Source of the DNA: Verrucomicrobiia bacterium
GTDB lineage: Bacteria > Verrucomicrobiota > Verrucomicrobiia > Limisphaerales > JADLHS01
Length of the DNA stretch: 34,304 nucleotides
Reading direction: 5' to 3'
Assembly (NCBI GenBank): GCA_026125285.1
Contig: JAHCLO010000052.1
Location: 1 to 34,304 of the forward strand
Of the stretch, positions 1 to 7,700 are shown in pieces (positions within the stretch are counted from its first letter, which is position 1; each line of letters starts with the position of its first letter). Both the position numbers and the translations under genes were made by a program. The notes under the pieces were generated by a model. It ran no database searches. It was not told the origin of the DNA and was given only the letters and a program-made list of their open reading frames with translations.

Positions 1-182
1 GCCCGGCCCAAGGCGTTGGTTTCCCGCACAACGCTTTGCCACACCTGGTGGTGCGCGCCGCGTTCTATGATGGCGTATTCCGAATCTCCTTGCCCGCTCC
101 CGGAGGACACAACTGACTGCGCCAGCGTTGAGAGCGCGCACACCACCAAGCCCAGGCAAAAGCACGGAAGCAGAGTTTTCAT
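1..182 (-). CDS. Partial secreted protein, N-terminus only
   Basis: Only the first 60 codons are in the window; the gene runs off the left edge. The start codon is followed by a clear signal peptide: two basic or polar residues, a hydrophobic stretch (LLPCFCLGLVVCALSTLA) and a small-residue cleavage region before QSVVSSGSG. The mature part begins with a polar segment containing YAIIERGAHHQVW. Similar 'ERGxxxxVW' openings are known to me from large secreted RHS-type proteins of Verrucomicrobiota, but this fragment is too short to assign a family. What is seen is a signal peptide and an open frame; the RHS link is a guess. Confidence 0.6.
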   Translation of the reverse strand, partial: MKTLLPCFCLGLVVCALSTLAQSVVSSGSGQGDSEYAIIERGAHHQVWQSVVRETNALGR

Positions 183-469
<287 letters not shown>

Positions 470-612
470 GTATGAAATCGCAAATCTTCACACGCACCCC
501 ACACAAAGCGGAAGAATTTCAAACCCAAGCCGCATTCTCGATTCTCCCGCACTGACTCAACGCCGGGATTCACGATCCTGCCAACCGCATCTTGGCAAAA
601 GCGCACCCGATC
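470..612 (-). repeat. Dispersed repeat Y, copy 1
   Basis: Read on the minus strand, this stretch aligns over about 140 bases with 17974-18110 read on the plus strand. Shared blocks include 'gcgcttttNccaagatgcgg', 'ggcgttgagtcag', and 'ggtgcgtgtgaagat' near the end. By eye roughly three quarters of positions match, with few gaps. It directly follows a RAYT C-terminal remnant, as if it were part of the 3' flank of that element. No open frame is conserved between the two copies, so it is treated as non-coding repeat DNA. Confidence 0.75.
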
Positions 613-642
613 TTGGCCTGTCACGGCCATTGTAGAGAATGA

Positions 643-795
643 TTACCCCTTCAAACAATTGGCCACCGTATGCCGACATCCCATTTGCAACCGTTCGGCA
701 ATCCCATCCAACGTCATCACCGTCTCGCTTCGCAATCGCGCCGCCATCTTCACACGGGCCGCCCCGGCTTTGCGTCCCTGCGCCAAATCTCGAAA
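643..795 (-). pseudogene. RAYT (Y1 transposase) C-terminal remnant
   Basis: After an in-frame stop, the minus strand encodes 50 residues: DLAQGRKAGAARVKMAARLR, then SETVMTLDGIAERLQMG and CRHTVANCLKG before a TAA. This is the helix-turn-helix-like tail found at the C-terminus of many verrucomicrobial REP-associated tyrosine transposases ('KVxxAxRLRxETxxTxxWIAxRLQMG'). The HUH/Y1 catalytic domain is absent. A second copy with the same CRHTVANC ending lies at 18152-18250, and a longer relative at 18254-18694. It abuts the frameshifted PfpI remnant upstream and repeat Y downstream. It is a decayed fragment, not a working gene. Confidence 0.7.
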
Positions 796-829
796 TTATT
801 CGTCCTCATTTGCCCGAACACGAGAGCAT

Positions 830-1036
830 GATTCAAGTTCTTCCCAAGCGCGCAAAAATGTCGTGGTAAAATTCGGGATGGCTTTCCCAGATTTGCGACG
901 TGATCAAGCGTGGAGAACCTGCGTCTTGGTGGCCCCAATGTGGCGGCGTAGCTCGCCTCGCGGAAACGGTGTTGCGCGTAGTAAATCTCCAGCGCTTCGC
1001 GGCGTCGTCGGTAATGATGAGAATCTTCTTGGGCAT
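830..1036 (-). pseudogene. DJ-1/PfpI family remnant, frameshifted
   Basis: The minus strand starts with a good ATG and MPKKILIITDDAA. One base is then missing, and the continuation in the next frame is EALEIYYAQHRFREASYAAT followed by LGPPRRR. Joined, this is the N-terminal strand-helix-strand of a DJ-1/PfpI amidotransferase-like protein; the intact homologue at the right edge reads MRKTLLAFVDDIYEDLELWY. Similarity fades after about 45 residues, and the nucleophile-elbow cysteine region is missing because the fragment runs into a RAYT remnant. The lower boundary is approximate. Confidence 0.65.
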
Positions 1037-1140
1037 GGCGTGAGTTACTGGGCATCGGTCTGCGGTCGCGCGCCATCGTGGCGGAGCTATGTGGCACTCG
1101 CCGGCGCCAACTCTTTTGCTCCATCACTCCGTTCTCGTCC

Positions 1141-2025
1141 TCATTTCCCAAAGCCGCGCTGCTTCAGCCAATACTCGCAATCCCGCGTCCACGGATGCCG
1201 CTCGCCCTGGCCGTATTGACGCGTGCCAAGACCAATCCCGTGCGGGCCGCGCTCGTAAATGTGCAGATCAAAGGGCACGCCGCTTTTCTGCAATGCCTCG
1301 GCGAATGACAGCGAGTTCTCGATGGGCACACCTTTGTCCTCCCACGTATGCCAGACGAAGCAAGGCGGCGTGTCTTTGGTGACTTGCAGTTCACTCGACA
1401 GCTTGCGCGCCAGGTCCGGCGAGGGATCAGGCCCGAGCAGATTCCGTTTGGAGCCCTGGTGCGTGAATGGACTGGTCAGGCTGATGACCGGATAACAAAG
1501 AACTCCCAAGTCCGGACGCGAACTCTGACGCTCGATGAGGTCCGCAGCGTCAGCGTTGCCCGTGTCGAAATGCGTCAGCAACGTCGAGGCCAGATGGCCG
1601 CCGGCGGAGGAACCCATGATGCCAACGCGTTTCGGGTCCAACTTCCATTCCGCCGCCTGGGCGCGCACCGTACGCACCGCGCGGGCGGCATCCTGCAACA
1701 TGGCGGGATGCCGATAGCCGCCGGAGCCCAGCCGGTACTTGAGCACAAACCCGGCAATGCCCTGCTCATTGAGCCAGCGCGCGTAATGGCTGCCTTCGTG
1801 GTCGGCTAATCCGCCATAACCGCCGCCGGGACAAATCACGATGGCCGCGCCCGTGGCATTCTCCGGCGTCGGCAGGAATGGAGTAAGCGTGGGGATGTCC
1901 TTGTCCTCCGTGCCCAGCGCCCCGGGTGCCCCTTCGGGCCAGAGCGGGAAAGGACTGTGGTTCTGTGCGCCCACTAGAGCGACAAAGGAGAAGAGGGAAA
2001 CGAGTTGCAGGATGCGATGTTTCAT
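1141..2025 (-). CDS. Secreted alpha/beta hydrolase (acetyl-esterase type)
   Basis: A 294-residue protein with a signal peptide (about residues 1-20, ending VALVGA) and an alpha/beta hydrolase fold of the esterase/acetyl-xylan-esterase-like group common in polysaccharide-degrading Verrucomicrobiota. The oxyanion segment is CPGGGYGGLADHEG, the nucleophile elbow is GSSAGG, the acid is probably in HTWEDKGVP, and the catalytic histidine is in RGPHGIGLG near the C-terminus. The segment SLSFAEALQKSGVPFDLHIY is the usual strand-helix before that histidine. Likely role: periplasmic or extracellular de-esterification of sugar polymers. The substrate cannot be told from sequence. No operon partner; the neighbours are a remnant on one side and a divergent gene on the other. 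Confidence 0.9.
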   Translation of the reverse strand: MKHRILQLVSLFSFVALVGAQNHSPFPLWPEGAPGALGTEDKDIPTLTPFLPTPENATGAAIVICPGGGYGGLADHEGSHYARWLNEQGIAGFVLKYRLGSGGYRHPAMLQDAARAVRTVRAQAAEWKLDPKRVGIMGSSAGGHLASTLLTHFDTGNADAADLIERQSSRPDLGVLCYPVISLTSPFTHQGSKRNLLGPDPSPDLARKLSSELQVTKDTPPCFVWHTWEDKGVPIENSLSFAEALQKSGVPFDLHIYERGPHGIGLGTRQYGQGERHPWTRDCEYWLKQRGFGK

Positions 2026-2360
2026 GGGCTCAGATTACGCCGTGCCCCGGTGTCCGCCAGCACAAATGCCAGGGCAGGGCATTTCCAAAAAAGTCCGATT
2101 AGCCCGTTGAGAATATCGAGAGTCTCCACCATCATGCCGGGCAATTCACCTGTGGTCGCGACGCGGATGCCGCGTGCATTTCCGCCGGCCGTGTCATTGC
2201 GGGTGAGTACCGGTCAGATTGCAGAGCCATCAAGCACATGGAAACGGACCAGCAACCTCCCAGCCCGTTCGCTGGCTTGGTCAGCACTGGCCGGCCGGCA
2301 CGTCGGCGGGCTTGCGCCAATCCGGTTCTTTCCTCAACCGTCACTGACACTCAAGTAAAC
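2026..2360. other. Divergent intergenic region
   Basis: This region separates the minus-strand hydrolase from the plus-strand S74 protein, so it must carry both promoters. An open frame continues upstream of the S74 start through much of it, but that extension lacks a signal peptide and protein-like composition, so I treat it as non-coding. I found no convincing -35/-10 pair, hairpin or repeat. Confidence 0.5.
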
Positions 2361-4499
2361 ATGAAACCACACCTCAGTCCCTTCCTTCTGGCGTTGCTGT
2401 TTGGCATCCCGCTTACCCCCAAACTTCATGCCCAAGCCACCGCCCTCACCTACCAAGGCCGACTGGATGACGGCGGCGCACCAGCCAAAGGTATTTACGA
2501 TTTACGATTCACGATTTACGACGCGGCCAGCGGCGGCGCAGCCCAGGGCGTTACGCTGACGAATTCGCCCGTCGCCGTCAGCAACGGCCTATTCACAGTC
2601 ACGCTGGATTTCGGCGACGGCGTCTTCGATGGCGGCGGGCGCTGGCTGGAAATTGGCGTGCGCACCAACGGCGGCGGCAGTTTCCAGCCGTTGTCGCCCC
2701 GCCAACGCTTTACCTCCACGCCTTATGCCCTTCGCGCGCTCACGGTGGGGGATGGCGCAGTGGCGGGCGCGTATTCCAGCCAGGTGTCCTTCTCCAATCC
2801 GGCCAATGAATTCACCGGCACGTTCACCGGCGACGGTTCCGCCTTGAGCAACATCAACGTGACGACGCTGGGCGGCTTCACGGCGGGAGATTTCTGGCAA
2901 CTGGGTGGCAATGCCGGCACCACCGCCGGAGTGAACTATCTGGGCACGAGCGATAATCAGCCGCTGGAACTGAAGGTGAATGGCCAGCGCGTTATACGCT
3001 GGGAAATGCCGTCCGCCGATTGGCCGGTGGTAATCGGTGGTTCCAGCGCCAACAGCATTGGCGGCGGGAGTGTCGGTTCGGTCATCGGCGGTGGCGGTTC
3101 CCCGTCCAATCCCAACACCATCGGCCCCAATTCCCTTTTAAGTGTAGTTGGCGGTGGGGGGAGCAACCACATCGCCGGTCTGGTGCTGGCCGGCACCATT
3201 GCCGGCGGATCTCTGAACGAGCTGGGCCTGGATGCAGACTTCAGCACCATCGCCGGGGGGCATCGCAATCGTATCGCAGACAGTGCGTTCAATGCCACAA
3301 TTGCCGGTGGCTTGCTCAATGTCATTGACGCGTTCACGCAGAACGGCGCGATTGGCGGGGGTTCCAACAACCGACTCGAAACCGGCGCCTGGTATGGCAC
3401 CGTCGCGGGTGGCGCCAACAACAGCGTTGGCGCGGCGTCCGATCTGAGCGTGATCGGTGGCGGTGCGGGAAACCTGATTTCCTCGAATTCATCCAGCGCC
3501 GCCATCGGCGGGGGAATTCTCAACCTCATCGGCGTAAACGGCGACGCGAGCGCCATCGGCGGCGGCTCGAACAATGTGGTCGGCGCGAATGCGCCGTATA
3601 GCACGATTGGTGGCGGCAGGAACAACACCATCTCGACCAACGCTCCCAACGCCACCATCGCCGGCGGGCGCGAAAGTGTGGTCACCGGGGTGGACGCCAC
3701 CGTGGGCGGTGGCAGCAATAACGAGGCGAACAGCACGGGGGCTACGAGCAGCGGCGGTATCAACAATCGCGTCATGATCAATTCCCCGTGGGCGACCATC
3801 AGTGGTGGCTACAACAACACCGCCACGGGAACGGGTTCGGTCATTGGCGGCGGCAACGCCAACGCCACCACCAACAGCTACAGCACCGTGGCCGGCGGTC
3901 AGGGCAACGTCGCCTCGAAGCAATTCGCTGCCGTGCCCGGCGGAGCCAACAACACTGCGGACGGCAATTACGCCTTTGCCGCCGGCCGCCGGGCCAAGGC
4001 CAACCACACCGGTGCGTTCGTCTGGGGCGATGCCTTCGATGGTGATGTGGTTTCCACCAACAACAACTCCGTGACCCTGCGGGCCAGCGGTGGTTACCGT
4101 TTGTTCAGCGACACGGGAGCATCGGCGGGCGTATTCCTTGCCCCCGGCGGCAACTCGTGGGCGTCCATTTCCGACCGCAATCGCAAGAAGGACATTCAAC
4201 CCTTGGACTCCCAGGCCGTGCTGGCGCGGTTGGCGGCCCTGCCGGTTTCGACCTGGCGCTACGACTTCGAGCCGGCGGAGGCCACCCCACACATCGGCCC
4301 GATGGCCCAGGACTTCAAGGCGGCCTTTTATCCGGGCCGAGACAACACGACCATCAGCACGATGGAATTCGACGGCGTGGCGCTGGCGGCGATCCAGGGA
4401 CTCAACCAGAAGTTGGAGCAGAGGGAGGCAGAAGTCCGCAACCTCCAAGACCGACTCGCGAAATTGGAGGAGCAGATTGCCAGGTTCAGCCAGCCGTAG
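2361..4499 (+). CDS. Secreted beta-roll protein with S74 chaperone domain
   Basis: The 712-residue product starts at an ATG that gives a clean signal peptide (residues 1 to about 26, ending HAQA). An earlier in-frame start would bury it. Residues 27-200 carry the TALTYQGRL.../SPRQRFTSTPYALRA module usual in these proteins. From about residue 270 to 555 there are some 16 tandem repeats of mostly 17 residues (some 15) of the type TIGGGxNNxIxxNAxxA, resembling YadA/Hep_Hag head beta-rolls. The peptidase S74 intramolecular chaperone domain begins at SDRNRKKDIQPLD (about 604) and ends in a coiled coil (IQGLNQKLEQREAEVRNL). In this family S74 assists trimerisation of fibres and may cleave at the Ser of SDR. 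Likely a surface fibre or adhesin. A paralogue follows at 12.3 kb. Confidence 0.9.
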   Translation: MKPHLSPFLLALLFGIPLTPKLHAQATALTYQGRLDDGGAPAKGIYDLRFTIYDAASGGAAQGVTLTNSPVAVSNGLFTVTLDFGDGVFDGGGRWLEIGVRTNGGGSFQPLSPRQRFTSTPYALRALTVGDGAVAGAYSSQVSFSNPANEFTGTFTGDGSALSNINVTTLGGFTAGDFWQLGGNAGTTAGVNYLGTSDNQPLELKVNGQRVIRWEMPSADWPVVIGGSSANSIGGGSVGSVIGGGGSPSNPNTIGPNSLLSVVGGGGSNHIAGLVLAGTIAGGSLNELGLDADFSTIAGGHRNRIADSAFNATIAGGLLNVIDAFTQNGAIGGGSNNRLETGAWYGTVAGGANNSVGAASDLSVIGGGAGNLISSNSSSAAIGGGILNLIGVNGDASAIGGGSNNVVGANAPYSTIGGGRNNTISTNAPNATIAGGRESVVTGVDATVGGGSNNEANSTGATSSGGINNRVMINSPWATISGGYNNTATGTGSVIGGGNANATTNSYSTVAGGQGNVASKQFAAVPGGANNTADGNYAFAAGRRAKANHTGAFVWGDAFDGDVVSTNNNSVTLRASGGYRLFSDTGASAGVFLAPGGNSWASISDRNRKKDIQPLDSQAVLARLAALPVSTWRYDFEPAEATPHIGPMAQDFKAAFYPGRDNTTISTMEFDGVALAAIQGLNQKLEQREAEVRNLQDRLAKLEEQIARFSQP

Positions 4500-4598
4500 A
4501 AGTAAACCGGACAACCACTCCCCACCACTCCCTAACTGTGAGCCTCTCGCGACCTTCGTCATCAGGCGAAACCGCAGAAGGTGTTTCCACGCCAACCC

Positions 4599-4713
4599 TC
4601 AGCATGAAACCGACACATTGTAATCGTAAACAACTTTTAGCGAGTGTATCCTGGTTCGGTAATCATCCACTCAACATGAAACCGGGACTCTGTATTCGCA
4701 AACAACTCCTCCG
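4599..4713 (+). repeat. Duplicated start region of the RHS gene
   Basis: Two copies of a roughly 43-base segment lie 72 bases (24 codons) apart and in the same frame. Each has 'ctcaRcATGAAACCG' and then a matching sequence encoding MKPxxCxRKQLL. The second copy continues into a good signal peptide (LRPIHLVLTGLGLLL); the first reads into ASVSWFGNHPLN and then the second ATG. The second ATG is therefore chosen for the gene, although translation from the first would be in frame. Confidence 0.8.
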
Positions 4714-7700
4714 GCCAATTCATCTCGTCCTGACCGGGCTCGGACTGCTCCTCAACACGGGTCATTGCGCCATCACCCCCACAGACCATTGGCTGGCGTG
4801 GTACGGACTGCAACCCTGGCAGGTGTGGTTCGACCAGGACGGCGATGGCTTCACGGCCGAGGAGGAATTCAACTGGGGCACGAACCCGCTGGATCCTGCC
4901 TCGGTGCCGTATGCGTTCGACACCGTGTCGAATCGCTGGGTGCTGCGGGTCGCCGCCTCGCCCAACGTTTTGGCGTTTCTCCAAACCAGCACAAACCTGG
5001 CTACCTGGGAAGCGGTGACCGATCTGCCGCCGCCGGCGAATGGCATGGTCACGCTGGACCTGTCCCCCGACGAGCCGCACCGCTTCTACCGCATCGGCTC
5101 GCTGGTGCATACGAACAGCGACGGCGATTGCCTTTTGGATTTCGAGGAGGTGATGCTTTACGGAACCAATCCACTGCTCACCGACACCGACGGCGACGGC
5201 TTGAGCGACTGCGATGAAGTGAAGGTGTACCACACCGATCCCAACTACAGCTCGCCGACGGGCCGCGGCGCCATCAGTGGTCAGGTGGTTTTCGACGAGG
5301 ACAAAGACCCCGCTACACAGCAGCATCCGGGCATCGCCGGCTGGACGGTGTTCGTGGACCTGGATTTCGATGGAGAACTGGACGCCGATGAACCGCGGGC
5401 GGTGAGCGAGGCGGATGGCAGTTACTTGATCCGTGAACTGGATCCGGGGCTCTACCGCGTGGCACTGGTGGTCCCGGCAGCCTGGCAGCAAATCTTTCCG
5501 GCGCTCGTTCCCGTGCCGATTCCCGACGGTTATCCGGATCGTGTGGTGGAGGTGTTTGACTCCGGCACCGGGCCCATTCCGTTTCCCTACGGCCGCTATG
5601 CGGATCCGTTGCCGGGGTTACGCGTCCTGGTTCCTTCGCCACCGCCCGATCCGGTAGATGCCTCCGTGGTGCTGGGCGCCCTGCCGCCGCCGCCCATTGC
5701 CGGACCCTTCGGGGGCTGGGCACACGTGGACATTCTCGCAATTCCGACGAACAGCTTCGTGACGGTGGCCTTCGACGGTGAGGAAATCGTAGATGGCCCG
5801 GGGCCGGATTTGGCGATCTGGTGTGCCGCGACCGCTCTCAATGACCAGGCCGAGTTTTACCTCGGTTCCACAGCGTCCAATCTCACCTCCATCGGCGTAT
5901 TTCCACAGACCGAAACCATCGTGATAGACCTTGCCACGGTGACGGCACCGCAGCCGGTGCGTTATGTGAAAGTGCGGGGGATGGGAATGGTGGGAACGTA
6001 TCCGGGCATTGACCTGGTCGGGTTTGAGGCGCTGCATTACCGGCCCCAAACGCGAGGGCATTACGAGGTCATGGTCTTGGGCGGGCAAACGGTGTCGAAC
6101 TTGAATTTCGGCGTCGCCGGAGATGATCGGCCGCCGAAGGCTCTCATCACCACAGATCGGACGGACATCCGGGCCGGCGAAACGCTGACCGCGCAGGTTG
6201 TCGCGACCGATGATCGCGGCGTGACGGCGGTGACGCTGACAGCCAACGGCACGCCCGTGGCCCTGGATGCGCAATTCAGCGGCACGGTGCCTGTGTTGAG
6301 CGGCGGCCTGTTGGAATTGACGGCGACCGCCACCGACACGGCGAACCAGGAGGTTCGCACCCTTTCCACGCTGATTGCGCGCAACACCGATGGAACGCTG
6401 CCGGACTTGTCCGGCTTGGGCGCCACGGACACCAGCGGGACCGGCGGGCCTTCCATTCGCGTGACTTCACCGGTCGCAGGCGAAATTCTCTCCACGCCCA
6501 GGACGATTGTCGGCACGATCGCCGGCACCACGGCTGCCGTGGCCACCTGGCAGGTGCATTACGCCCCGGCCGAGCTGGTGAACCCGGAGGCGCTTTCCGA
6601 CAACGACCCGGATTACGTGTTGCTGAATCAAGGCGTCGGGCCCGTCACCAGCGGGGCGCTCGGCACGTTGGCGGGAGACACCCTGCCCGCCGGCGCCTAC
6701 CTGGTGCGCGTGTCTGCTGCCGATCTGAACAGCACCACGGCGTACCTTGGCTTCGTCATCGGCGTGCGCATTGATCCGCTCGACATTCGGCCGGAAATCG
6801 TCCTCACCCAGCCCACGAACGAGACGACGGTCACATTCGTCACGAACATCCTGGGCAGCATTACGACGCGACAGCAATTGCGCGAGTGGTATGTCGAATA
6901 TGCGCCACTCAGTCAGGTCAATCTGCTCAATCTCGCGGACAACTCTGCGTCGTGGCAACGCATCGCGTCCGGCACCGACGCCGTCACCAACGCGGTGCTG
7001 GCCACGTTGGACGCGACGCTTCTGCCGAACGACTCGTATGTGGTCCGCGTCAGCGCATGGAACCAGAACGGCCTGGGTTGGGCCGCGCCCGTGGTGTTGC
7101 ATGTCGCGGGCAATGCCAAGCTTGGCAACTTTGCCATTGAGTTCACGGACATGGAGCTTCCGCTGGCGGGTATTCCCATCACGATCAAGCGCGTTTACGA
7201 TTCGCTCCATGCCGGGCGGTCCGGCGATTTCGGCTTTGGCTGGTCACTTGCCTTGCAGGAAGCGGACATTGCCGAGACCGTGCCGCAGACAGGAAGTGGC
7301 TTTGGCTCGACGCCCTTCAAGGTCGGCACACGGGTGTACTTGACGGCCCCCGATGGCAAGCGCATCGGCTTCACCTTCCTGCCGGAGATCGGGGCAGTCT
7401 CCTTCCTCGGCACGGCCTATCGCGCCGTGTTCAAGCCGGACCCGGGGATCACTTACACCTTGTCCGTGCCCGAGGGTGACACTCCGTTTCTCAGCCTGAA
7501 CTCCGCGGGGGAGGCGGGGCTATTCTTCATTCCCGTTCCATGGAATCCGGACACCTACATCCTCACCGACCGACAAGGGATGCGTTACACTTACGCCCAG
7601 GCTGAGGGTTTGATCGAAATCGAGGACGCGAACGGCAATCGAGTGACCTTCAGCCAGGAAGCCATCGCGCACAGCAGCGGCCCGCAGGTGCAACTCGCCC

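Noticed and set aside
2957..4595. Long minus-strand open frames opposite the first S74 gene
   Set aside because: They mirror the GGGxNN repeats as Pro/Leu- or Val/Gly-rich runs and have no independent protein features.
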